A stretch of DNA of 13,493 nt from an uncultured Clostridia bacterium (GCA_947176425.1 CAMWQV010000016.1:1-13493), one strand, 5' to 3'. Counted from the stretch's first letter, positions 1 through 6,985 are shown. The notes: generated by a model not told the origin, from the letters alone. Translations and numbers: made by a program.

Positions 1-1179
1 AGCCTGATCAGCGTGAACCTGAGCAAGCTTGATCAGCTGATGGCGGTGGTCAGCGAGATCGTTATCACCGAGTCAATGGTCACGTCTTCCCCGGATTTGA
101 AGGGCCTGCGTCTCGATAATTTCACCAAGTCCGCCCGGGACCTGCGCAAGCTGACCGATGATTTGCAGGATGTGTCCATGTCCCTGCGCATGGTGCCCGT
201 TTCCAGCACCTTCCAGAAAATGAACCGTATCGTCCGCGATATGGCGAAAAAACTCAACCGTCCTGCGCGGCTGGTTCTCATCGGCGAGGACACCGAAGTG
301 GATAAAACCATTGTTGACGGCATCAGCGACCCCATTATGCACATCGTCCGCAATTCCATGGACCACGGCCTGGAGGAAAATCAGGCCGACCGCATCGCCG
401 CCGGAAAAGACCCCACTGGCGAGATCATTCTTTCCGCCCGGCATACCGGCAGCGAGGTCATTATCGAGGTCAAGGACGACGGACGCGGCGCTGACGCCCA
501 GGCGATTCTGAATAAAGCCATCCGTCAGGGCCTTGCCAGTCCGGATATGGAGTACTCTCAGAAAGAAATCCTTAACTTTATGATGATGCCCGGTTTCTCC
601 ACCAATACCGAAGTAACCGAGTATTCCGGCAGAGGCGTGGGCCTGGATGTGGTGAAAAAGAACGTGGCGGAAGTCGGCGGTACGGTCAGCCTGTCCAGCG
701 AGTTCGGCAAGGGCATGACCACCACCCTCAAGATTCCTCTCACAATGGCGATTATGGACGGTATGGAAGTGTCTGTCGGCCCGTCCCTGTTCACCATCCC
801 CATTAACAGCATTCTTTCCAGCATCAAAGTCACTGCCGATCAGATCGTCTATGACCCCGCCCGCGGCGAAATGATGAAAATCCGCGACAATTACTATCCT
901 GTCATCCGCGCCAAAGATGTCTTCCAGATGGCCGACGGACGCGACAACGTGGAAGAGGGAATCATGATCTGGGTAGAGGCCGGCGAGCGTTCTTACTGCC
1001 TGTTCGTGGATGAGCTGCTGGGAGAACAGCAGATCGTTGTCAAGCCCCTGCCCGCCTATGTCAACAGCTTCCATGTGAAGAACTACGGCATCGCCGGATG
1101 CAGCATCCTGGGCGACGGCAGCATCAGCATCATCCTGGATATGGGGAATTTGTACAACGCAGCCCACGGCTCCTATTGA
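1..1179 (+). CDS. cheA: Chemotaxis histidine kinase CheA, C-terminal part (5' end outside window)
   Basis: CheA is the cytoplasmic kinase of the chemoreceptor array; it autophosphorylates and passes phosphate to CheY and CheB. The reading frame is open from base 1, so the GTG at 13 is an internal Val codon, and the visible 392 codons lack the P1 and P2 domains. Numbering from that GTG, the P3 dimerisation helix opens with KLDQLMAVVSEIVI (5-18). The P4 ATPase domain shows the N box HIVRNSMDHG (110-119), G1 KDDGRGAD (154-161), F box MMMPGFSTN (190-198) and G2 GRGVGLDVV (206-214). The P5 CheW-like domain follows from about residue 250. All ATP-binding boxes look intact, so the kinase should be active. 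The next gene, cheW, starts 26 bp downstream, which fits an operon. No promoter is visible in the window. Confidence 0.97.
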   Translation, partial: SLISVNLSKLDQLMAVVSEIVITESMVTSSPDLKGLRLDNFTKSARDLRKLTDDLQDVSMSLRMVPVSSTFQKMNRIVRDMAKKLNRPARLVLIGEDTEVDKTIVDGISDPIMHIVRNSMDHGLEENQADRIAAGKDPTGEIILSARHTGSEVIIEVKDDGRGADAQAILNKAIRQGLASPDMEYSQKEILNFMMMPGFSTNTEVTEYSGRGVGLDVVKKNVAEVGGTVSLSSEFGKGMTTTLKIPLTMAIMDGMEVSVGPSLFTIPINSILSSIKVTADQIVYDPARGEMMKIRDNYYPVIRAKDVFQMADGRDNVEEGIMIWVEAGERSYCLFVDELLGEQQIVVKPLPAYVNSFHVKNYGIAGCSILGDGSISIILDMGNLYNAAHGSY

Positions 1180-1205
1180 GCGCGGAATAGAAGGGAGAGT
1201 ATCAT

Positions 1206-1697
1206 ATGACAGAGCAAAATGTGCTTATAGACACCAACAGCCGCAACGCCAAGCCGCCTGTTGACAAGGACGGGAACGTGATTGAAGTGCAGATCACAAA
1301 ATACCTGATCTGCCTCTCCGACGGCCTGCGCTACGGTTTGGACGCCGAGCAGGTGGTGGAGATCATCACCGACCACACCATCACCCCGCTTCCCTGCGTT
1401 CCGGGCTACGTGCGCGGCGTAATCAATCTGCGCGGCCAGATCATCCCCGTAATCGACCTGCGCCTGCGTCTGGGCAAAATGCCGCAGGAGGACTGCTGCA
1501 TTATGGTCGTGAATGTGGAAAACGAGGTCATCAGCATTCTGGTGGACGGAGTGGAAAAAATGGTGGATATTCCCAAGGGTTCAATCCTGCCCGTTCCGAC
1601 CCAGCAGAGTACGCAGAAACTGGTTTCCGGGATGTGTTCCCTTCCCGGCGGCGGCACGATGCTGATTCTGGACTGCGACCTGCTTCTGCATGGCTGA
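1206..1697 (+). CDS. cheW: Chemotaxis coupling protein CheW
   Basis: CheW is a cytoplasmic adaptor that links chemoreceptors to the CheA P5 domain. The 163-residue product is a single CheW domain with the conserved stretches YGLDAEQVVEII (about 48-59), VRGVINLRGQIIPVIDLR (about 74-91) and VDGVEKMVDI (about 118-127). The first 25 or so residues are a polar extension before the first beta strand. The ATG at 1206 follows an AAGGGAGAG ribosome binding site with good spacing. The gene sits between cheA and cheR, 26 bp after cheA and 35 bp before the cheR start, so cotranscription is very likely. The N-terminal extension is slightly longer than in minimal CheW proteins, but nothing suggests a different role. 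Confidence 0.95.
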   Translation: MTEQNVLIDTNSRNAKPPVDKDGNVIEVQITKYLICLSDGLRYGLDAEQVVEIITDHTITPLPCVPGYVRGVINLRGQIIPVIDLRLRLGKMPQEDCCIMVVNVENEVISILVDGVEKMVDIPKGSILPVPTQQSTQKLVSGMCSLPGGGTMLILDCDLLLHG

Positions 1698-1732
1698 GAA
1701 CCTGAACCTGAGATGAAAGGAATGAATTCATT

Positions 1733-2548
1733 GTGCCTTTGACTTCTATCAGCGATGATGATTTTAACAAACTGACAAAATTCATTCATCAGCAATACGG
1801 CATCAACCTGAAGCAGAAACGGCAGCTTGTTACCAGCCGTCTGTCCTCTTTGGTCATGCAAAAGGGGTACAACGATTTCACCCCCTTTATCAAGGAACTG
1901 CTGAAGGACAAAAATCCCGCAGATATGGAGGCGGTGCTCAATCGCCTGACCACAAACTATACGTTCTTTATGCGGGAAACGGAACACTTCGACTTTTTTG
2001 CCAAAACCGTCCTGCCTGAATTGGTTCGCCGCCACCAGCGGGACCGTGTGATGGCAATTTGGAGCGCAGGATGTTCCAGCGGCGAGGAGCCGTATAATAT
2101 CTCTATTTATATCAAAGAATTTCTTGGTGCGCAGGCCGCCCAGTGGGACACCCGCGTGCTGGCTACGGATATTTCACAGAAAGCGCTGGCTACCGCGAAA
2201 AGAGGCGTCTATGAGCTGCCGGATACCATCCCCAATCATTGGCGCAAGCGGTATTTTACCCCCGTACCGGGGAGCAGCCAGTATACCGTGGCTCCGGAGA
2301 TTAAAAATAATGTGATTTTTCAGACTTTTAATTTAATGGACCCGATTAAATTCCGTCTGAAGTTTGACGTTATTTTCTGCCGGAATGTGATGATTTATTT
2401 CGACCAGCCTACCAAAGACGCTTTGGTGCGCCGGTTCTATGACGCCACCGTCCCGGGGGGATACCTGATGATCAGCCATTCGGAAAATCTGGGCAAAAAC
2501 AACCCCTATGCAACAGTGGCCCCCTCCACGTTCCAGAAGAGAAAATAG
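1733..2548 (+). CDS. cheR: Chemoreceptor glutamate methyltransferase CheR
   Basis: CheR transfers methyl groups from S-adenosylmethionine to glutamates of chemoreceptors, opposing CheB during adaptation. The 271-residue length is normal for the family. The N-terminal helical domain (about 1-75) leads into TTNYTFFMRE (73-82), typical of CheR. The SAM-binding loop is WSAGCSSGEEPY (110-121). The acidic SAM contact ATDIS is at 144-148, FDVIFCRNVMIYFD at 211-224, and LMISHSENL at 245-253. I chose the GTG at 1733 because no in-frame ATG lies nearby and AAAGG sits about 12 bases upstream. The ATG at 1722 is out of frame and stops after six codons. The function is secure; the exact start is less so. 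Confidence 0.95.
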   Translation: MPLTSISDDDFNKLTKFIHQQYGINLKQKRQLVTSRLSSLVMQKGYNDFTPFIKELLKDKNPADMEAVLNRLTTNYTFFMRETEHFDFFAKTVLPELVRRHQRDRVMAIWSAGCSSGEEPYNISIYIKEFLGAQAAQWDTRVLATDISQKALATAKRGVYELPDTIPNHWRKRYFTPVPGSSQYTVAPEIKNNVIFQTFNLMDPIKFRLKFDVIFCRNVMIYFDQPTKDALVRRFYDATVPGGYLMISHSENLGKNNPYATVAPSTFQKRK

Positions 2549-2591
2549 AGAGTGTGGAAATTTTTGATTATCGATAAGGAGGGCGGCTTAA

Positions 2592-3635
2592 ATGTGGCCT
2601 GCTAATAAAAAAATCCGCGTCATGGTAATAGACGACTCCCTGCTGGCAAGAAAACTCATTACGGACGGACTGTCCCGCAGTCCAAGAATCGAGATCGCGG
2701 GTACTGCGTTCAACGCGCAGGACGCGATGTCGAAAATCGGGCAGATGCGGCCGGATGTTATTACCTGCGACGTTGAAATGCCGGGTATGAGCGGCATTGA
2801 GTTTTTGAAAAGACTGCTGCCGAAATATCAGATGCCGGTGATTCTGGTCTCCGCGCTGAACCTGCGGGTGTTTGACGCCCTGTCCGCCGGCGCGGTGGAC
2901 TTCGTGCGCAAGCCGGAGCCGGGGAAAAATGAAGAGTTTATTAAAAGCCTGACTTTAAAAGTCATCTCCGCCGCCGGTGCGAAAATCCGCAGTACACCCG
3001 CGGCGCTGACACAGCCGGGCGGTTCCCTGAACGCTCCGCTGCTGGGAGCGGCGCATCCGAAAGAACAGATTATTATTGGACTGGGCGCGTCCACGGGCGG
3101 CACGGAAGCTACGCTGGAAGTATTAAAACGTCTTCCGGCGGATATCCCGGGAATGCTCATCGTTCAGCATATGCCCACAGGATTTACGCAGATGTACGCG
3201 GAACGTCTGAACCGCCTGTGTCAGATGGAGGTGCGCGAGGCCAAGCACGGCGATGAAGTGCGGCGCGGTCTGGCGCTGCTGGCCCCGGCGGATTTCCAAA
3301 TGCGCATCGTCCGCAGCGGAACCCGCTACACGGTGTCCTGTATGAATGGACAGAAGGTCAGCGGACACCGTCCGTCAGTTGACGCGCTGTTCTTCTCCAT
3401 GGCGGAACAGGTCCGGTGCAAAATGGTTGGCATTATTATGACCGGTATGGGCCGCGACGGCGCCGACGGCCTGCTGCAAATGCGTAAAAACGGCGCGTAC
3501 ACCATCGGGCAGGACAAGGAATCCTGCGTGGTCTACGGGATGCCGATGGTCGCGCAGAATATCGGCGCGGTACAGATTCAGGCGTCCTGCGAGAATATCG
3601 CCTCAGTCCTGCTGCGGCATTTGAACCAGATTTAA
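2592..3635 (+). CDS. cheB: Chemotaxis protein-glutamate methylesterase/deamidase CheB
   Basis: CheB removes receptor methyl groups and deamidates receptor glutamines; phosphorylation of its receiver by CheA activates it. The N-terminal receiver domain has acidic residues D14 and D15, phosphoacceptor D60 in CDVEMPGMSG, switch Ser S87 and K107. A linker near 130-155 leads to the methylesterase domain. There the catalytic triad is visible as S167 in GASTGGT, H193 in VQHMP and D289 in TGMGRDG; the spacing equals that of E. coli Ser164, His190 and Asp286. The 347-residue length is standard. The ATG at 2592 has an excellent AAGGAGGG site 8 bases upstream. This is the last gene of the chemotaxis cluster and is followed by a strong terminator. 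Confidence 0.96.
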   Translation: MWPANKKIRVMVIDDSLLARKLITDGLSRSPRIEIAGTAFNAQDAMSKIGQMRPDVITCDVEMPGMSGIEFLKRLLPKYQMPVILVSALNLRVFDALSAGAVDFVRKPEPGKNEEFIKSLTLKVISAAGAKIRSTPAALTQPGGSLNAPLLGAAHPKEQIIIGLGASTGGTEATLEVLKRLPADIPGMLIVQHMPTGFTQMYAERLNRLCQMEVREAKHGDEVRRGLALLAPADFQMRIVRSGTRYTVSCMNGQKVSGHRPSVDALFFSMAEQVRCKMVGIIMTGMGRDGADGLLQMRKNGAYTIGQDKESCVVYGMPMVAQNIGAVQIQASCENIASVLLRHLNQI

Positions 3636-3641
3636 AAATAC

Positions 3642-3687
3642 ACAGGAGACGGAGAATTTTAACTCTCCGTCTCCTGTATATTTTTAT
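3642..3687 (+). terminator. Strong, probably bidirectional, intrinsic terminator
   Basis: A perfect 14-bp inverted repeat (ACAGGAGACGGAGA at 3642-3655 and its complement at 3664-3677) encloses an 8-nt loop. Its right side is followed by ATATTTTT, a terminating U-tract for the + strand. On the left, TTTAAAAATA gives a U-rich run on the - strand. It therefore probably stops both the che operon and the convergent amidase gene, whose stop codon lies 22 bp away. Confidence 0.93.
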
Positions 3688-3708
3688 CGAAAATCACACA
3701 AAACACGA

Positions 3709-4401
3709 TTAACCTATATAATCTGCGGACGCATACCCCACATAATCGCCGTACTGGACCACATACCAGTTTTCATACTGCCCGAAAATCCGTACCTGCG
3801 CGCCGTTGGGAATATTGGCGATGACTGCCGCGTTCGTGTTCGGACGGCTCCGCAGATTCAGGGTACCGCTGACCTGTACGGTACCTGTCCAGGGGTCGCT
3901 GGGCCAGATAAAGGGAATGTCAAAAAAGTCCGTTAAGCTAAGTACGAGATTCCGTGCGATCTCTACGAGATGCGTCTCAATCCAGAGCGCGTCCTCCATA
4001 TTGTCATGATACCCAAGCTCCAGCAGGACCGCCGGGAATTTGGAATCCCGTACCTCCCCCAAACTGGTGGTACTGCGGGTAACGACTTGATCGGGCAGCG
4101 GATAGATTGCACGGAGATTATTCACAAATATCTGCGCGGCACGCTGTCCTTGGGTGCTGGTGGGATAATAAAACGCGATGATACCGCGGACATTTCCGTA
4201 ATTCTCCGGCGCGGCGGCGTTGGAATGCAGCGCAAGATAAAAATCATACCAGCCGGAATTTGCCTGACGGATCGAACTTCCGGCGGTCATCTCCGGCGTG
4301 TTGCGGGTGTATCGTATGCCGCAGCTTCGCAAATAGGGGACCATGGCGTCTGCAAGCCGGTTCATCCAGTATTCTTCGCTGCCGCTGCCGGTTACGTACA
4401 T
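3709..4401 (-). CDS. N-acetylmuramoyl-L-alanine amidase (Amidase_3) with C-terminal SH3b domain
   Basis: This is a likely peptidoglycan hydrolase cleaving the bond between muramic acid and the stem peptide. The catalytic domain covers about residues 1-165: SEEYWMNRLADAM (8-20) with a probable zinc-ligand Glu, the zinc-ligand His in LALHSN (H59), and the catalytic Glu in LLELGYHDN (E128). A bacterial SH3 domain (about 172-230, with LNLRSRPN and WYVVQYGDYVGYASADYI) probably binds the cell wall. The given start is the first in-frame ATG, with AGGA 8 bases upstream. However, the open frame continues 25 codons upstream and encodes SSTQEKN directly before this Met. That matches the N-terminal STQE..N motif I recall from this subfamily, so the true N-terminus is probably longer or its start codon has been lost. 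No signal peptide is visible. Function is well supported; the start is uncertain. Confidence 0.88.
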   Translation of the reverse strand: MYVTGSGSEEYWMNRLADAMVPYLRSCGIRYTRNTPEMTAGSSIRQANSGWYDFYLALHSNAAAPENYGNVRGIIAFYYPTSTQGQRAAQIFVNNLRAIYPLPDQVVTRSTTSLGEVRDSKFPAVLLELGYHDNMEDALWIETHLVEIARNLVLSLTDFFDIPFIWPSDPWTGTVQVSGTLNLRSRPNTNAAVIANIPNGAQVRIFGQYENWYVVQYGDYVGYASADYIG

Positions 4402-4476
4402 GTTTTTTTCCTGTGTAGAAGAAATAATATTAAGAAGTAAAAATTCTTCGGAAAGAAAGTAACCTTCCAGAGAATT
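4402..4476 (-). other. In-frame open extension upstream of the amidase ATG
   Basis: Read on the - strand, 25 codons between a TAA at 4477-4479 and the amidase ATG are open and in frame. They encode, near the end, LLLNIISSTQEKN. This resembles the first beta strand and STQE..N motif that I recall opening this amidase subfamily. No ATG, GTG or TTG lies in the stretch; the possible starts are a CTG at 4468-4470 or the ATT codons at 4423-4428. It is either the true 5' end of the gene using a rare start, or the remnant of a lost start codon. Confidence 0.55.
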
Positions 4477-4501
4477 TTATCAATCCTTATCCATTGAACT
4501 G

Positions 4502-4540
4502 ACAGCCGGAGTAACTGAATGCTCCGGCTGTGCGTTTTTT
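4502..4540 (+). terminator. Intrinsic terminator on the + strand, between two - strand genes
   Basis: ACAGCCGGAG (4502-4511) and its perfect complement (4522-4531) form a 10-bp GC-rich stem around a 10-nt loop, followed by GCGTTTTTT. The U-tract exists only on the + strand, whereas both flanking genes are on the - strand. The rest of this 171-bp gap shows no other convincing element apart from the amidase extension. Confidence 0.75.
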
Positions 4541-4572
4541 GCTGACTGTCATCATACCGTTTTGGAAGAGGG

Positions 4573-5175
4573 TTACAGCAAAGCCCCAATCTGTTTCATA
4601 CGGTTCATTACGATATCGCCGATATTGGCCAGGTCTTCCGCGGTGAACGCATACTGAAAATTATCCGAAAACAAAATCTGCGCATTCGGCGGAAACTCGT
4701 CGTCACCCTGCCACAGCAGAAACTGTATATACAGTCCCGGCATCAGTTCCACCTCCCAGCCGCAGTCGCTGCGGGAGACCCGTTTCGCGGGCAGGTTTTC
4801 CATAATCCGGTCCAGCAGTTCCGGTTTTGCGCCGTAGCTGAACGCATACCGTTTAATACACCGTCCGGTAAACTGCTGCAAATAGACCTCCCCCCAAGGA
4901 AATTCCTGATACGCCAAGAATTTTCCCGACGACGCCACCGCACATCCGTCCAGCAGGTACCGCAGAAACAAGATGCGTTCCGCATTTGTTGCAGGTACAT
5001 CCAGCGTCATGTCCGGGTGGCTGACTGTATATTGCTGCCCCAGCAGGCACATGGTAAATGCGTGACCGTCCCAGGGCAGTGCGCAGCGCGCCGCCATTTC
5101 TTCCGGGTCACCGCTCTGATACCGTGCTAAATAATATTCCAGAGGCTTGCCCTCTTTATTGTTTGCAACTTCCAT
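4573..5175 (-). CDS. DUF3786 domain protein
   Basis: The 200-residue product matches my recollection of the DUF3786 family, which has no established function. Family-type features are ERILFLRYLLDG, the AYQEFPWGEVYLQQF stretch, LLWQGDDEFPPNAQILFSDN near the end, and a final FTAEDLANIG helix. No signal peptide or membrane segment is visible, so it should be cytoplasmic. I chose the ATG at 5175 because AGGAGGAAACAG lies directly before it; the frame stays open upstream to an ATG at 5352, but that would overlap the divergent regulator gene. It has its own promoter (5213-5241), back to back with that of the response regulator. DUF3786 proteins have been linked loosely with corrinoid and anaerobic metabolism, but nothing here supports a specific role. 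Confidence 0.85.
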   Translation of the reverse strand: MEVANNKEGKPLEYYLARYQSGDPEEMAARCALPWDGHAFTMCLLGQQYTVSHPDMTLDVPATNAERILFLRYLLDGCAVASSGKFLAYQEFPWGEVYLQQFTGRCIKRYAFSYGAKPELLDRIMENLPAKRVSRSDCGWEVELMPGLYIQFLLWQGDDEFPPNAQILFSDNFQYAFTAEDLANIGDIVMNRMKQIGALL

Positions 5176-5212
5176 CTGTTTCCTCCTATATATTAAGCTT
5201 TTCTTAAATTGT

Positions 5213-5241
5213 ATTATACTATATGTTTCGCACAAAATCAA
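5213..5241 (-). promoter_or_regulatory. Sigma-A-type promoter of the DUF3786 gene
   Basis: On the - strand a TTGATT -35 box (5236-5241) and a perfect TATAAT -10 box (5213-5218) are separated by exactly 17 bp. The -10 lies 37 bp upstream of the DUF3786 start codon. The -35 box is 2 bp from the -35 box of the opposite promoter. Confidence 0.85.
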
Positions 5242-5243
5242 CC

Positions 5244-5272
5244 TTGTATCTGTACACATTGGGCGGTATAAT
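5244..5272 (+). promoter_or_regulatory. Sigma-A-type promoter of the response regulator gene
   Basis: A TTGTAT -35 box (5244-5249) and a perfect TATAAT -10 box (5267-5272) have a 17-bp spacer. The spacer contains the palindrome TGTACA (5251-5256). The start codon of the regulator gene is 33 bp downstream, after a GGAAGGGGG ribosome binding site. Confidence 0.87.
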
Positions 5273-5305
5273 GCAGATACTGTCACAGGAAGGGGGTTTG
5301 CAGAG

Positions 5306-5977
5306 ATGAAACACATATTAGTAATAGACGACGACGTACCGATTGGGGACATGCTGGAGGAAGTTCTGAAACAGGAGGGCTATCGGGTTTCGCGGGCGTA
5401 CTCCGGCACAGAGGGACGGCTGGCGTTGACAGCGGAGCGTCCGGACCTGGTTCTGCTGGACTTGATGCTTCCCGGACTGCCGGGCGAAAAACTCCTGCCT
5501 GAACTGAAAGATATTCCGGTAATCGTTGTCAGCGCGAGGGCGGATATCGATCATAAAGTCGGGCTGCTTCTGGGGGGCGCGGCGGACTACGTGACAAAAC
5601 CGTTTGACATCCGGGAACTGCTGGCACGGATTACCGTACATCTGCGCCGTTCCGCACAGCCGCCGAATCCGGTGCTGACATACGGCGGCCTGCGTCTGGA
5701 CCCCGCCGCACGGGAAACGTCCGCCAATGGCCGGGAAGTGCGCCTGACCCGCACGGAGTACGCAATTTTAAAACTGCTCCTGCGCAATCCGGGACAGGTT
5801 ATCGCGAAATCCGTGCTGCTGGACCGCATCAGCGGGGATACGCCGGACTGTACGGAATCATCGCTGAAAATGCATGTGAGCAATCTGCGCCGGAAGCTGC
5901 GGGACGCCGGAGGACAGGATTATATTGAATCCGTATGGGGGATAGGGTTCCGGCTGTCGGACCCCGCGGGGAATTAA
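5306..5977 (+). CDS. OmpR/PhoB-family response regulator, no adjacent kinase
   Basis: This is a DNA-binding response regulator of 223 residues, the usual OmpR-family length. The receiver domain shows acidic D8, D9 and D10, phosphoacceptor D52 in LLDLMLPGLPG, S76 and K98 in YVTKPF. A short linker leads to the winged-helix domain (about 125-218) with RLTRTEYAILKLLLRNPG and the recognition helix region SSLKMHVSNLRRKLR, ending in VWGIGFRL. The ATG at 5306 has GGAAGGGGG just upstream; the frame stays open far upstream, but that stretch holds the promoter. A BcrA-like ABC operon begins 93 bp downstream. Such regulators usually sit next to a sensor kinase gene, and none is present between regulator and transporter or elsewhere in the window. 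All phosphorylation residues are intact, so a remote kinase or a phosphodonor such as acetyl phosphate is expected. Confidence 0.94.
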   Translation: MKHILVIDDDVPIGDMLEEVLKQEGYRVSRAYSGTEGRLALTAERPDLVLLDLMLPGLPGEKLLPELKDIPVIVVSARADIDHKVGLLLGGAADYVTKPFDIRELLARITVHLRRSAQPPNPVLTYGGLRLDPAARETSANGREVRLTRTEYAILKLLLRNPGQVIAKSVLLDRISGDTPDCTESSLKMHVSNLRRKLRDAGGQDYIESVWGIGFRLSDPAGN

Positions 5978-5984
5978 ATCTATA

Positions 5985-6020
5985 CGGTTTCTTTACGGTT
6001 TTCTTTACCGCTTTCTTTAC
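5985..6020 (+). promoter_or_regulatory. Three contiguous 12-bp direct repeats, probable operator of the response regulator
   Basis: The repeats occupy 5985-5996, 5997-6008 and 6009-6020. All three end in the identical 9-mer TTTCTTTAC, and only the first three bases vary. The last repeat ends 10 bp before a TATACT -10 box and takes the place of a -35 box. Tandem direct repeats at about 11-bp spacing replacing the -35 are typical of PhoB/OmpR-type activation. The linkage to the regulator encoded just upstream is inference. Confidence 0.78.
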
Positions 6021-6030
6021 CCTTTGCCGT

Positions 6031-6036
6031 TATACT
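6031..6036 (+). promoter_or_regulatory. -10 box of the three-permease ABC operon
   Basis: TATACT (5 of 6 to consensus) lies 34 bp upstream of the ATPase start codon. There is no recognisable -35 at the proper distance (CCGCTT), so this looks like an activator-dependent promoter using the 12-bp repeats. Confidence 0.65.
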
Positions 6037-6070
6037 GCTCCCATCAAACCAACGGAGGCAGATATTTTAT

Positions 6071-6985
6071 ATGGAATATGTTCTGACAACTGAAAAACTC
6101 AGTAAACAGTATGGCCGTTTCAAAGCGCTGGACGGCCTGTCGATGCACGTCCCAAAAGGCGCGGTTTACGGTTTCGTGGGCCGGAACGGCGCGGGCAAAA
6201 CGACCCTCATCCGGCTCATCTGCGGCCTGCAATGCCCTACCGCCGGAACCTACACGCTCTATGGCACGTCCGCCGCGGATAAAAATATTGCCAAAGCACG
6301 GCGGCGTATGGGGGCGGTAGTGGAAACGCCGTCGATTTACCTGGACCTGACCGCCGAGGATAATTTGAAAGAGCAGTATCTGATTTTGGGACAGCCGTCT
6401 TTTGAGGGCATCCCGGAACTGCTCCGGCTGGTGGGACTGGAGGATACGGGAAAGAAAAAAGCCCGGCATTTCTCCCTGGGCATGAAACAGCGTCTGGGCA
6501 TCGCCGTCGCGCTGGCGGGTGACCCGGATCTGCTGGTGCTGGACGAGCCTGTCAACGGTCTGGACCCCCAGGGAATTATCGAGATACGGGAACTGATTCT
6601 CCGGCTGAACCGGGAACGTCAAATCACGGTCCTGATTTCCAGCCATATTTTGGACGAACTGGCAAAACTGGCTACGCACTACGGTTTTATTGACAGCGGG
6701 CGCATCGTGAAAGAGATGAGCGCGCAGGAACTGGAAGCCGCCTGCCGGAAATGCGTACACATAACAGTATCTGACACCGGCGCGCTGGCCCGTGTGTTGG
6801 ACGGCATGGGCATTGAATATAAAATCTGCTCCGAACAGGAAGCGGACGTGTTCGCCCAGCTGAACGTCTCACAGCTGACCCTCGCGCTGGCGAAAGAACA
6901 GTGTGAAGTGCGGTCCATGCAGGAGCGGGACGAAAGCCTGGAGAGTTATTTTGTCAATCTGGTGGGAGGCGGCGAACATGCGTAA
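6071..6985 (+). CDS. BcrA-like ABC transporter ATP-binding protein
   Basis: This is the ATPase of an ABC-2 exporter of the bacitracin/lantibiotic self-protection type. In the 304-residue product the Walker A motif is GRNGAGKTT (37-45), the signature FSLGMKQR (134-141), Walker B plus catalytic Glu LLVLDEP (154-160), the D-loop GLDP (163-166) and the switch His H192 in SSHIL. The signature FSLGMKQ in place of LSGGQ, and Glu at the Q-loop position (AVVETP), are usual for BcrA-type cassettes. The C-terminal 90 residues form an accessory region. GGAGG lies 12 bases before the ATG. The gene overlaps the first permease by 8 bp, indicating translational coupling. The substrate cannot be read from sequence; peptide antibiotic efflux or immunity is an inference from family resemblance. 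Confidence 0.94.
   Translation: MEYVLTTEKLSKQYGRFKALDGLSMHVPKGAVYGFVGRNGAGKTTLIRLICGLQCPTAGTYTLYGTSAADKNIAKARRRMGAVVETPSIYLDLTAEDNLKEQYLILGQPSFEGIPELLRLVGLEDTGKKKARHFSLGMKQRLGIAVALAGDPDLLVLDEPVNGLDPQGIIEIRELILRLNRERQITVLISSHILDELAKLATHYGFIDSGRIVKEMSAQELEAACRKCVHITVSDTGALARVLDGMGIEYKICSEQEADVFAQLNVSQLTLALAKEQCEVRSMQERDESLESYFVNLVGGGEHA

Noticed and set aside
73..1167. Long open frame (364 codons) on the - strand opposite cheA
   Set aside because: It is the antisense shadow of a clear cheA gene; its product is His/Asp/Gly-rich without domain features.
3123..3517. Antisense frames opposite cheB
   Set aside because: CheB's catalytic triad and receiver residues are intact on the + strand; the opposing frames are shadows.
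3970..4440. 156-codon + strand frame that could end at the + strand terminator at 4502
   Set aside because: It lies antisense to the conserved amidase and shows no domain. An antisense RNA remains possible, but not a protein.
4392..4589. 65-codon - strand frame between the DUF3786 and amidase genes
   Set aside because: It overlaps the DUF3786 end and a terminator hairpin, is in a different frame from the amidase, and has no recognisable domain.
5199..5208. A sequence like the 12-bp operator core (TTTTCTTAAA) near the divergent promoters
   Set aside because: A single copy with 7 of 9 matches in an AT-rich gap is expected by chance, so it does not support autoregulation.
5147..5305. Upstream in-frame extension of the response regulator
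   Set aside because: It contains both divergent promoters and the regulator's ribosome binding site, and receiver domains start at the MKHILVIDDD residues.
6044..6760. Long - strand frame opposite the BcrA-like ATPase
   Set aside because: The + strand ATPase has all ABC motifs; the opposing frame has no recognisable motif and crosses the operon promoter.
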